DNA of 15,001 bases from Thermoplasmata archaeon. Its GTDB lineage: Archaea > Thermoplasmatota > E2 > UBA202 > JdFR-43. Below the pieces are notes generated by a model. It saw only the letters and a list, made by a program, of their open reading frames with translations. It searched no databases and was not told where the DNA came from. The stretch spans positions 1 through 15,001 of the forward strand of contig JAGGSX010000072.1 of NCBI GenBank assembly GCA_021158865.1, in the 5' to 3' direction. Position numbers and translations under genes: made by a program. Of this stretch, positions 6,976 to 13,724 are shown piece by piece. Within the stretch, counting starts at the first letter, position 1. Each line of letters opens with the position of its first letter.

Positions 6976-8016
6976 TTATTTCATTTGTTTCTTTAAAAGA
7001 TTCGATATTCCATTTATATCAATGCCTGCGAGTTCGCTCAATTCATTATGTAAATCCATTAATTTTTTAACAGCTTTGCCCCCTATCTTTTTTTTCCACA
7101 TATTTGCCACTTCTTCAACGCTCCTATATCCATTTCCAACCAAATTATCAGCATGAGCAACAATTTTTTCTTCAATACTATGTGGGCTATAATCTTTTTT
7201 TGGTAAGCCAAGTTCAATGGCATCATTCTCATCTATGCCTGCGCCGCCGTGATGTTCTATAATTTTTATAATTTTTTCAGGTAGCCCATATTTTTTTGCT
7301 ATTTTTTCTCCTTCAACAATATGCATTATGCCATGTGTTTTTGCTCTCCCAACGTCATGCAGCATCGCTCCAGCTTCAACAGCCTGCAGGTCAACTTTTA
7401 TTCCATTTTTTCTTATTCTTTCTGCAATTGCCATTGCAAGCTTTGTAACTTTTATACAATGTTTTATAACGCTCTCATCGCATCCTTCATTCTGCAAAAT
7501 TTTAAGGTAATCATATTCAACTTTTTTTTCTCTTGCGGCAGGAATTATTTTAAAAATTCCATTAAAATTTTTCTTCAGCCAGGCAGCATCTAACAAAAAA
7601 TGTAAAAAAATTGCAAGAGCAGCAACCTCACTGTGGGGTTGATTTCCAATAGAAACATTGTAATCTGCAATTTTATAAAACTCACTTGGAACTTTTTCAG
7701 AACCAACAACCACAGCAATTTTATTCTCTTTCTTTATTTTTTCAATAACTTTATCAATTTTTTCTCCATACATTGTTAAATGAATAATGCTTCCATTCCA
7801 TTCTTTAAAAAATTGTTGCCACCTTATTCCACTTTTTATAAAAAAATCATTTCCAAATTTTTCTTTAACTTTTTTAATTGTTGTTTCAATTTTTTCATCT
7901 TTTGTATCTATTATTATTCCTTTAGCTCCAAAAGCTCTTGCAACCAATGCAACATGTGTTGTTATTCTCTTATCTCTGGCAATTCTGTGTCCAAACCGAT
8001 AGACTACAACTTCCAT
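6976..8016 (-). CDS. trm56: tRNA (cytidine-56-2'-O)-methyltransferase aTrm56 fused to a C-terminal HD phosphohydrolase domain
   Basis: Residues 1-178 (346 in total) match aTrm56, a SPOUT enzyme that makes Cm56 in archaeal tRNA. Visible are the RFGHRIARDKRITTHVALVARAFGA opening (7-31), VVVGSEKVPSEFY (102-114) and the knot region SIGNQPHSEVAALAIFL (122-138). Residues about 180-335 are an HD domain with all metal ligands apparent: His186, His220-Asp221, a His near 255-256 and Asp290. The C-terminal part resembles a free-standing archaeal HDIG protein. The start at 8016 is chosen because family members begin with this MEVVVYR-type motif and because GGAGGA lies just upstream; an ATG at 8058 would add 14 unrelated residues inside the upstream gene. 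The chosen start overlaps the upstream gene by 13 nt, implying coupling. The HD substrate is unknown. Confidence 0.9.
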   Translation of the reverse strand: MEVVVYRFGHRIARDKRITTHVALVARAFGAKGIIIDTKDEKIETTIKKVKEKFGNDFFIKSGIRWQQFFKEWNGSIIHLTMYGEKIDKVIEKIKKENKIAVVVGSEKVPSEFYKIADYNVSIGNQPHSEVAALAIFLHFLLDAAWLKKNFNGIFKIIPAAREKKVEYDYLKILQNEGCDESVIKHCIKVTKLAMAIAERIRKNGIKVDLQAVEAGAMLHDVGRAKTHGIMHIVEGEKIAKKYGLPEKIIKIIEHHGGAGIDENDAIELGLPKKDYSPHSIEEKIVAHADNLVGNGYRSVEEVANMWKKKIGGKAVKKLMDLHNELSELAGIDINGISNLLKKQMK

Positions 8017-8405
8017 TCCTCTTTTTCCTCCTCTGGTATTATTAAAAGATATGTGCATGCAGCAGCCAAAAAAAATGTTATAATCGGATGAATCTTGGAA
8101 AATAATGATACATTAGCTGTTCTGAGTGAAAGCAACATTAAAATAACTCCAGTCATACTCAATATCCCTCCTAAAAAACCTCCAGTGGTTGTATTGCCAA
8201 TTTTTGATGGAATTAATGAAAAAGCAATGGCAACAAAATAAATAACTATTGCTCCTAATACAGCTGTTGAAATTGAATAAATAAATATTTTATTAATTTT
8301 CCAGTTGAAAGAATATATTGTAAAGAACCATATATAAAATGCTAATCCCATGAGTCCAAGGCCAGACAAAAATGATAACACACCCTTTGGAATTTTTACT
8401 TTCAT
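8004..8405 (-). CDS. Four-helix integral membrane protein, function unknown
   Basis: The 133-residue protein has about four hydrophobic segments: near 9-32 (GVLSFLSGLGLMGLAFYIWFF), 40-66, 73-93 (GGFLGGILSMTGVILMLLSL) and 104-122 (HPIITFFLAAACTYLLII). It ends in a short acidic tail (EEEKEEWKL). No family is recognised. It overlaps the aTrm56-HD gene by 13 nt, so they are probably co-transcribed. A TATA-like TTTTATTA on the minus strand (8428-8435) is centred 26 nt upstream of the ATG, so the gene may also have a leaderless promoter in the 59-nt gap behind the ATP-cone gene. Confidence 0.75.
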   Translation of the reverse strand: MKVKIPKGVLSFLSGLGLMGLAFYIWFFTIYSFNWKINKIFIYSISTAVLGAIVIYFVAIAFSLIPSKIGNTTTGGFLGGILSMTGVILMLLSLRTANVSLFSKIHPIITFFLAAACTYLLIIPEEEKEEWKL

Positions 8406-8464
8406 AAATAATAGATATGATTGCTATTAATAAAATTTATCGAATTTTTCAATTTATCATCATT

Positions 8465-8746
8465 TTATTCATACAGTCCATGGCGATAATGCTTATACAA
8501 TCTTTTTATTCCCTTATCATAGGAAAGCCATCTTTTATGCCAGTCTGGATTAATGCTTTTTAATTCATTTAGAACGATTTCCCTTATTTCTTTTGTTTCT
8601 ATTTCCTCTTTATCTATTTTTTCAACTTTCCTTGCTATTTTCCTTGCTATTTCTGTATTTGCCCCACTTTTTATTGCAGCCACAACAATTTTTTCTGGAA
8701 TAAATTCTTCTTTCCTCCCGTCTTTCTTGACCACAAATTTTGGCAT
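8465..8746 (-). CDS. Stand-alone ATP-cone domain protein
   Basis: The 93-residue protein is almost wholly an ATP-cone (PF03477-type), the nucleotide-binding regulatory domain found at the N-terminus of class I and III ribonucleotide reductases and in NrdR. The signature VKKDGRKEEFIPEKIVVAAIKSGA (6-29) and the following ARKIARKVEK...EIETKEIREIVLNEL pattern are intact. No zinc ribbon (as in NrdR) and no reductase domain is attached; the remaining tail (NPDWHKRWLSYDKGIKRLYKHYRHGLYE) is short, basic and aromatic. A role as a separate nucleotide-sensing subunit or regulator is inference. It is divergent from the methyltransferase gene at 8801. Confidence 0.85.
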   Translation of the reverse strand: MPKFVVKKDGRKEEFIPEKIVVAAIKSGANTEIARKIARKVEKIDKEEIETKEIREIVLNELKSINPDWHKRWLSYDKGIKRLYKHYRHGLYE

Positions 8747-8800
8747 AATGTTAAATAAAATGCCCTAAAAAGATTTTTTTATTCAATTTTATTTTCTTTT
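8747..8800. promoter_or_regulatory. Divergent promoter region between ATP-cone and methyltransferase genes
   Basis: The 54-bp, very AT-rich spacer holds TTTTTTTATT (8774-8783) on the plus strand, centred about 23 nt before the methyltransferase ATG, and TTTTTA on the minus strand (8766-8771), centred about 22 nt before the ATP-cone ATG. Both suggest leaderless starts. The low sequence complexity makes the exact boxes uncertain. Confidence 0.35.
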
Positions 8801-9580
8801 ATGCCTCACAATAGAAGCAAAGATGAATTTCATGATTTCATAAAAAAACTTGAAAGCCAATCTCTTGAAACAGCTGAAGAACGCCACCCAATTTATATAA
8901 AAGCTGGTTTGAAAGATGCAGACCTTATTCTGGATGTCGGCTGCGGCTCCGGTGCCGTGACCCGAGATGTGGCTGCCCATACAAATGGTGTTGTTATAGC
9001 CTTAGACGACGCAGATGATATGGCAGAGATTGCAAAAAAAGTGTTGGAGGGAATGAATGTTGAGATTTTGGTAGGAGATGCCCATAGCCTGCCTTTTGAG
9101 GATAATACATTTGATGTAGCAATATGTAACCTATTTTTAATGTGGGCAAAAGAACCTCAAAAAGTTGTGAATGAAATGGCAAGGGTTGTTAAAAAAGGTG
9201 GCAAGGTTGTTGCAAGTCTCGAACCAGATTTTGGAGGAAAGATACATTGGCCTCCTTATCCCGGCGTAGATGAAATATTTGCCGGCAAATCAATAGAGCA
9301 TAGAGGAGGAGACCCATATATTGGAAGGAAATTAAGAATGCTTTTTGTTAGAGCGGGCTTAAAAACAGAAGTTGGCTTAGGAAATAAAAGGATATGGAAT
9401 TGTGATGAAGATAAAGCATCTTATATTCGCTCAAGAAATTTCTATTGGAAGGTTTTAAAAAAAGAGGGATTAAGCGATGGAGAAATAAAAGATTGGGAAA
9501 AAAATTATCTAAAATCTTTAGAAGAAGGAATACAATTCAATTTCTTCCCCCAATTTTATGCAATTGGAACAAAGATTTAG
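8801..9580 (+). CDS. SAM-dependent class I methyltransferase (Methyltransf_11/UbiE-like)
   Basis: The 259-residue protein has a Rossmann methyltransferase core: motif I ILDVGCGSGAVTRDVA (about 43-58), an acidic residue at the end of beta-2 (ALDDADDMAEIAKK), motif II-like VGDAHSLPFEDNTFDVAICNLFLMW (about 90-114) and the post-motif helix KVVNEMARVVKKGGKVVASLEPDFGG. A C-terminal region of about 100 residues (from IHWPPYPG) with many aromatic residues probably binds the acceptor, which cannot be named. Its stop is 39 nt before the regulator start, with a promoter in between, so it is probably a separate unit. Confidence 0.85.
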   Translation: MPHNRSKDEFHDFIKKLESQSLETAEERHPIYIKAGLKDADLILDVGCGSGAVTRDVAAHTNGVVIALDDADDMAEIAKKVLEGMNVEILVGDAHSLPFEDNTFDVAICNLFLMWAKEPQKVVNEMARVVKKGGKVVASLEPDFGGKIHWPPYPGVDEIFAGKSIEHRGGDPYIGRKLRMLFVRAGLKTEVGLGNKRIWNCDEDKASYIRSRNFYWKVLKKEGLSDGEIKDWEKNYLKSLEEGIQFNFFPQFYAIGTKI

Positions 9581-9589
9581 GATTACCAA

Positions 9590-9619
9590 AATATTTATAT
9601 TGGCTATGCATATCCAATC
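9590..9619 (+). promoter_or_regulatory. Promoter of the DtxR-family gene with a 20-bp palindromic candidate operator
   Basis: The TATA-like AATATTTATAT (9590-9600) is centred 25 nt before the GTG at 9620, which predicts a leaderless transcript. Between it and the start lies an inverted repeat at 9599-9618: left arm ATTGGCTATG, right arm CATATCCAAT, matching at 9 of 10 paired positions around a TATGCATA core. A dimeric repressor bound here would block the TATA box and start site. It is the best-matched palindrome seen in the window and lies directly before a winged-helix metalloregulator gene. Confidence 0.6.
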
Positions 9620-10087
9620 GTGGATATAACAAGAAGAGAAGAAGATTATTTGGAAGCAATTTATGAAATAACAAAGAGAAAAAGCAAAGCAGGAACAATG
9701 GATTTAGCAGAATATTTAAATGTCAAGCCAGCCAGCGTAACAGAAATGCTTCAGAAGTTGAGAGCAAAAGGATTGGTATATTATAAAAAATATGAAGGGG
9801 TATATCTAACAAAAGAAGGAAAAAATTTGGCACATGCAGTCAGGGAGAGGCATGAAACTATAAGAGAATTATTGAAATATTTACAAGTTCCTGTTGAAAT
9901 AGCCCAAAAAGATGCATGTATAATGGAGCATAATCTCAACCCGTTAACAATAATCCAATTAAAAAAATTTATTGCATTTATAAAAAAATGCCCAAAGCAA
10001 GGGCCGTTATGGCTTGACCACTTCAAAACTTATTCAAAAACAGGAAAATTTGAATGCATTGAAAAGGGTGAATGTGAAAAAATTTAG
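9620..10087 (+). CDS. DtxR/MntR-family metal-dependent transcriptional regulator
   Basis: The 155-residue protein has an N-terminal winged helix (RREEDYLEAIYEITKRK, then MDLAEYLNVKPASVTEMLQKLRAKGLVYYKKYEGVYLTKEG) and a metal-binding dimerisation domain, with no third SH3-like domain. Candidate metal ligands are Asp9, Glu12, His78, Cys100, Glu103 and His104. The C-x-x-E-H set resembles DtxR (Cys102, Glu105, His106), while Asp9/Glu12 resemble MntR (Asp8, Glu11). The tail has three further cysteines (124, 146, 152). The start is GTG, chosen because it precedes the conserved REEDYLEAIY segment and lies 25 nt after a TATA box. It sits 29 nt before feoA, so Fe(II)-responsive control of iron uptake and of itself is likely; Mn(II) is the alternative. 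Confidence 0.92.
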   Translation: MDITRREEDYLEAIYEITKRKSKAGTMDLAEYLNVKPASVTEMLQKLRAKGLVYYKKYEGVYLTKEGKNLAHAVRERHETIRELLKYLQVPVEIAQKDACIMEHNLNPLTIIQLKKFIAFIKKCPKQGPLWLDHFKTYSKTGKFECIEKGECEKI

Positions 10088-10110
10088 GGAAGCCTTAATT
10101 ACTACCTAAA
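10083..10110 (+). promoter_or_regulatory. DtxR-consensus-like candidate operator before feoA
   Basis: TTTAGG (10083-10088) and CCTAAA (10105-10110) form an inverted pair with 16 nt between them, and the segment TTAGG-GAAG-CCTTAA (10084-10098) closely follows the first part of the bacterial DtxR/IdeR consensus TTAGGTTAGCCTAACCTAA. The site begins in the regulator's own stop codon and ends 6 nt before the feoA ATG. Confidence 0.45.
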
Positions 10111-10116
10111 AGATAT

Positions 10117-10365
10117 ATGAATAAGGATAAAATGGAAAAAAGGTTGGATGAGATGAAAGAAGGCGAGAAAGGCAGAATAAAGAGCATTGAAGGCAGCTCC
10201 ATAAAAAGAAGACTCATGGATATGGGCATAATCAGAAATTCAAAAATAGAAGTGATAAGAAAAGCCCCTCTTGGAGATCCAATAGAATTCTCCATAAGAG
10301 GCTATAATTTAACCCTTCGGAAGGATGAAGCAAAGGATATAATTGTAGAGGTAGAAAATGATTGA
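10117..10365 (+). CDS. feoA: FeoA domain protein (first of two tandem copies)
   Basis: The 82-residue protein is a small SH3-like FeoA, an accessory subunit for FeoB ferrous iron transport that acts at the cytoplasmic face. After a charged N-terminal extension (about 15 residues) it shows EKGRIKSIEGSSIKRRLMDMGIIRNSKIEVI and the closing NLTLRKDEAKDIIVEV, both family signatures. It overlaps the second feoA by 8 nt. The ATG at 10129 could be an alternative start that trims the charged extension. Confidence 0.92.
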   Translation: MNKDKMEKRLDEMKEGEKGRIKSIEGSSIKRRLMDMGIIRNSKIEVIRKAPLGDPIEFSIRGYNLTLRKDEAKDIIVEVEND

Positions 10366-10591
10366 TTATATGCCATTAACATTTCTTGCGGCGGGCGAAA
10401 AAGGGCAGGTTGTTGATATAAAAGGAGGACGCGGTATTGTTCAAAGATTATATGAAATTGGATTTGTTCCTTCAACAGTTGTTGAGGTTCTTGTATCTCA
10501 CAATCCAGGTCCCATATTGGTGAATGTGAAAGGGGCAAGAATTGCAATTGGACGGGGCATGGCTGCAAAAATAATGGTAAGAAGATTATGA
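10358..10591 (+). CDS. feoA: FeoA domain protein (second tandem copy)
   Basis: The 77-residue FeoA-like protein has LAAGEKGQVVDIKGGRGIVQRLYEIGFVPSTVVEVL and the ending GARIAIGRGMAAKIMV. It is clearly diverged from its neighbour, so the pair is an old duplication or was assembled from separate lineages; archaeal FeoA pairs may act as a heterodimer. The start overlaps the upstream feoA, and the ATGA at 10588-10591 couples it to feoB. Confidence 0.93.
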   Translation: MIDYMPLTFLAAGEKGQVVDIKGGRGIVQRLYEIGFVPSTVVEVLVSHNPGPILVNVKGARIAIGRGMAAKIMVRRL

Positions 10592-12576
10592 CAACGGTAG
10601 CATTAATAGGGAATCCAAATGTCGGAAAAACTGAATTATTCAACCGTTTTACTGGCTTGAAACAGCATGTTGGAAATTGGCCAGGAGTAACCGTAGAGAA
10701 AAAAGTTGGAAAATGCGTTTGCAAAGGAAAAGAATTTGAAATAATTGATTTGCCTGGCACATACAGTTTGACTGCAAATGCCATAGATGAATTGATAGCA
10801 AGAAATTTTATAGTTGAAGGGAAGCCAGATGTTGTTGTTGATATAATAGATGCAACGAATTTGGAAAGAAATTTGTATCTAACATTGCTTTTATTGGAAT
10901 TGGAAGCAAATGTTGTAATTGCTTTAAATATGTGGGATATTGCAAGGAATGGAGGAATAGAAATAGACGTTAAAAAACTTGAAGAATTGCTTGGAACTTC
11001 GGTTATTCCTACAGTTGCCACAACTGGCGAGGGCATAGAAAAATTGAAGGATGAAATAATAAATTCAATAAAAAAAGAAAGGAGAAAAATAAAATTTGGA
11101 TATGGAAAAGAGATTGAAAACAAAATAAAGAAAGTAAAAGAAATAATAAAAAAAGATGATGAATTGGCAAAAAAATACCCTGTAAGATGGCTTGCAATAA
11201 AAATTTTGGAAGGGGATGAAGAAATATTAAAAAAATTGGATGGCAGCAAATACAAAAATGAGATAATTGAAGCAGCAAAAAATGATGAAGATTTTGAAAG
11301 TGTGCTTGCAGAAAAGAGATATGATATTATATCAAGAATAGTTGAAGAGGTTGTAACAAAAAAAGGAAAAGAAGAATGGACTTTTTCAGATATGCTTGAC
11401 CATGTTTTTTTGCATCGCGTCTTAGGTATTCCAATATTCTTGGCTTTATTATATGCAGTATTTCAATTCACTTTTTCTTTTTCTGCACCATTTTCAGATA
11501 TGATAGATTTATTTTTTGGATGGCTTGGGGAAATAGCAAAGCAAAACATTTCAAATAGCATGCTTGCATCTTTTGTTTCAGATGGGGTTCTGGCAGGCGT
11601 CGGCTCCGTTCTTGTATTTGTTCCTCCAATATTCGCAATGTTTTTTGCTCTTGCATTACTGGAAAATAGCGGTTATTTAGCCAGAGCTGCATTTGTTATG
11701 GATCGCCTCATGTATAAACTTGGATTACATGGCAAGTCATTCATCCCCATGATGATTGGATTTGGATGTAATATACCTGGTATAATGGCTGCCCGTTCAA
11801 TAGAGAATGAAAAAGACAGGATAATAACAATAATGATAAATCCTTTAATGAGTTGCAGTGCACGTTTGCCAGTATATGCATTAATTGCAGGTGTGATATT
11901 TGGTTCTGGTTATATGGCAGGAGCAGCAATCTTTTCAATGTATTTGCTTGGGATTGCTTTAGCAATAATGATGGCATTGATTTTCCGTAAATTGCTATTC
12001 AAAGGTAAGCCATCTCCCTTTGTTTTAGAACTCCCACGCTACATGTTTCCAAAAATGAAGACTGCCATGCTGCACATGTGGGAACGTGGTAAATGGTTTT
12101 TGATAAAAGCTGGAACATTTATTTTTGCAGTTGTCATCATAATATGGTTTCTCTCAAATTTTCCATGGAATGCAACAAATGGGGGCACTTCAATAGAAAA
12201 TTCTTATATTGCATATTTTGGTCATGCAATTGAACCAGTTTTCAAACCATTTGGATGGAATTGGCAGGCAAGCATAGCACTATTTTTTGGATTTTTAGCT
12301 AAAGAAGCAGTTGTTGGAACTTTTGGAGCTTTATTGGGCTCAACTCAAGGAGGCATTATGGAAGCATTGAAAAATGCACATTGGTTTACTCCACTGACAG
12401 GATTTGCCTACATGGCTTTTGTTTTAATTTATTTTCCATGTGTTGCCACTATTGGCGTTATGCTAAGAGAAATGAAAGCAAGATATACTTTGATTACAGT
12501 AACATATACAATAACTCTTGCTTTTATTGTTGCATCTATAATAGAATTGATTGGCCATTTACTCGGCTTTTCATAA
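10588..12576 (+). CDS. feoB: Ferrous iron transporter FeoB
   Basis: The 662-residue FeoB has an N-terminal G domain with G1 GNPNVGKT (8-15), the HVGNWPGVTVE switch region (27-37), G3 DLPG (54-57), G4 NMWD (114-117) and a G5-like TTGEG (145-149). A charged helical spacer (about 155-265) follows, then a membrane domain with the two conserved FeoB core blocks, including SFIPMMIGFGCNIPGIMAARSIENEKDR (about 384-411, with the conserved Cys) and INPLMSCSARLPVYALIA. It drives GTP-dependent Fe(II) import across the cytoplasmic membrane. The length is typical of archaeal forms without a C-terminal FeoC-like extension. It is coupled to feoA by a 4-nt overlap. Confidence 0.97.
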   Translation: MTTVALIGNPNVGKTELFNRFTGLKQHVGNWPGVTVEKKVGKCVCKGKEFEIIDLPGTYSLTANAIDELIARNFIVEGKPDVVVDIIDATNLERNLYLTLLLLELEANVVIALNMWDIARNGGIEIDVKKLEELLGTSVIPTVATTGEGIEKLKDEIINSIKKERRKIKFGYGKEIENKIKKVKEIIKKDDELAKKYPVRWLAIKILEGDEEILKKLDGSKYKNEIIEAAKNDEDFESVLAEKRYDIISRIVEEVVTKKGKEEWTFSDMLDHVFLHRVLGIPIFLALLYAVFQFTFSFSAPFSDMIDLFFGWLGEIAKQNISNSMLASFVSDGVLAGVGSVLVFVPPIFAMFFALALLENSGYLARAAFVMDRLMYKLGLHGKSFIPMMIGFGCNIPGIMAARSIENEKDRIITIMINPLMSCSARLPVYALIAGVIFGSGYMAGAAIFSMYLLGIALAIMMALIFRKLLFKGKPSPFVLELPRYMFPKMKTAMLHMWERGKWFLIKAGTFIFAVVIIIWFLSNFPWNATNGGTSIENSYIAYFGHAIEPVFKPFGWNWQASIALFFGFLAKEAVVGTFGALLGSTQGGIMEALKNAHWFTPLTGFAYMAFVLIYFPCVATIGVMLREMKARYTLITVTYTITLAFIVASIIELIGHLLGFS

Positions 12577-12584
12577 GTGAGAAA

Positions 12585-12974
12585 ATGAGAGAAGAAAAAG
12601 TAAAGGCAATGGGAATATATGCTGCGATAATTGGCTTGATTTATTTATTCATTAGCATAATGGAAATTTTTGGTGGAATTTATAATGTGCCAAAAGATAT
12701 ATTCGGAGGACTTGTATTGCTTGTAATAGCAGCAACTTATTTAACGGGTGTTAAAAGAGCATTGAATGGAGAATGCAAAGGTTTGTCTTTTTTGATTGCC
12801 GGAGTTTTTTTATCATCAGTTTTTGGAATTTTATATATTTTAATTTTATTTGCAAATTGGCTTGAATATTTAATTGGAAATGCAAGCTTTTCATTTTACT
12901 TGAGACCAGAAATATGGCTTTTTTTTGCAATATTGCCGCTTGCATATCTAATAAAAAAAGAGATAAGATGGTAA
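12585..12974 (+). CDS. Small four-helix membrane protein following feoB, function unknown
   Basis: The 129-residue product starts 8 nt after the feoB stop. ATG at 12585 is chosen because GTGAG precedes it and because earlier in-frame ATGs lie inside feoB and would encode a shadow of it. Four hydrophobic segments are visible: about 9-29, 37-54, 63-86 and 107-121, ending KKEIRW. No family is recognised. Its tight spacing to feoB (8 nt) and to the next gene (1 nt) makes co-transcription with the iron transporter very likely. It could be a FeoB partner or an unrelated passenger. Confidence 0.75.
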   Translation: MREEKVKAMGIYAAIIGLIYLFISIMEIFGGIYNVPKDIFGGLVLLVIAATYLTGVKRALNGECKGLSFLIAGVFLSSVFGILYILILFANWLEYLIGNASFSFYLRPEIWLFFAILPLAYLIKKEIRW

Positions 12975-12975
12975 A

Positions 12976-13683
12976 ATGGTCACTAAATCCTTCCATCTGT
13001 TTGAAATAGAAAATTTAAGATTTGAGCTACCATCCTTCACTATATTATCAGGGCCTATGGCAGCCGCCAAGCCAATATTCGCCCAAAAATTTATGGTTAA
13101 ATGGATAAACACGGGTGGGAAAGCAATTTATTTTGCAACAAGCAGTCCTATAAATGGAGCGATAACAAATTTGAAGATTTTGGGGATAGATGAAAATAAA
13201 ATTAAAAATATTCTCTTTTTTGATTATGACCCAAATATTAAAAGAATTGAAAAAATTAGTCATGGTTATAAAGGCAATTTTTCAGATGAGAACCAATTAA
13301 AATATGCATTGAATTTTGCTAAAGAAAAGCTTGTTATAATTCCTTCATTTACCTTGCTTTTAGTAGGAGTTAAAGACAAGGAAAAGATAGTAAAAACACT
13401 AATTGATGAGCTAATCAAAAAACCAATTACTTCATTTATAGCTGTAAATTCAGCCATGTTCAGAGATATAAATAAAATGCTGGAAAATGCGGCAGATAAT
13501 GTTATTGAATTCATTAAAAAGGAAGACAAAATTTATATAAAAATTCTAAAATTTAAAGGGGAATATAAATTAAAAGAACAACTTTTCGATTTTCCAATAA
13601 ATCTTTTTTACAAAACAAAAAAAGAAGTTGCTGAAAGAACTTCAAGAATGATTAGAGACAAGAAAAAGGCAAAAAGATTATAA
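12976..13683 (+). CDS. Degenerate KaiC/RAD55-like (RecA-superfamily) ATPase-fold protein
   Basis: The 235-residue protein begins FTILSGPMAAAKPIFAQKFMVK, the position and shape of the KaiC/RAD55 P-loop, but the motif reads GPMAAAKP (26-33), lacking the second Gly and the Thr/Ser of GxxGxGKT/S. The Walker B strand KLVIIPSFTLLLVG (about 117-130) has Pro where Asp is expected. The ending AADNVIEFIKKEDKIYIKILKFKG is the usual KaiC-like terminal hairpin, so the fold is probably kept while ATP hydrolysis is lost. The basic tail (RTSRMIRDKKKAKRL) is unusual. It starts 1 nt after the membrane gene. A signalling or scaffold role is inference; the 3' end is followed by a new promoter. Confidence 0.7.
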   Translation: MVTKSFHLFEIENLRFELPSFTILSGPMAAAKPIFAQKFMVKWINTGGKAIYFATSSPINGAITNLKILGIDENKIKNILFFDYDPNIKRIEKISHGYKGNFSDENQLKYALNFAKEKLVIIPSFTLLLVGVKDKEKIVKTLIDELIKKPITSFIAVNSAMFRDINKMLENAADNVIEFIKKEDKIYIKILKFKGEYKLKEQLFDFPINLFYKTKKEVAERTSRMIRDKKKAKRL

Positions 13684-13684
13684 A

Positions 13685-13692
13685 TATAAATC
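13685..13692 (+). promoter_or_regulatory. TATA box of the DUF4430/S-component unit
   Basis: TATAAATC lies 33-40 nt before the ATG at 13725, placing a start site near 13712-13715 with a leader of about 12 nt. It directly follows the stop codon of the preceding gene, so the downstream pair is probably transcribed separately. Confidence 0.4.
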
Positions 13693-13724
13693 TTATTTGA
13701 CTTTTGTAAAAAAAGTTTGATAAA

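Noticed and set aside
8017..8058. Upstream ATG for aTrm56-HD
   Set aside because: The 14 added residues lie inside the preceding gene and before the family's usual N-terminal motif.
10302..11255. A 317-residue minus-strand frame opposite feoA and feoB
   Set aside because: It is antisense to well-conserved FeoA and FeoB motifs and is a Ser/Phe/Ile-rich low-complexity translation.
12381..12584. Longer N-terminus for the membrane gene after feoB
   Set aside because: This part encodes conserved FeoB in another frame and gives a Cys/Tyr-rich sequence with no homology; the start at 12585 follows a GTGAG site.
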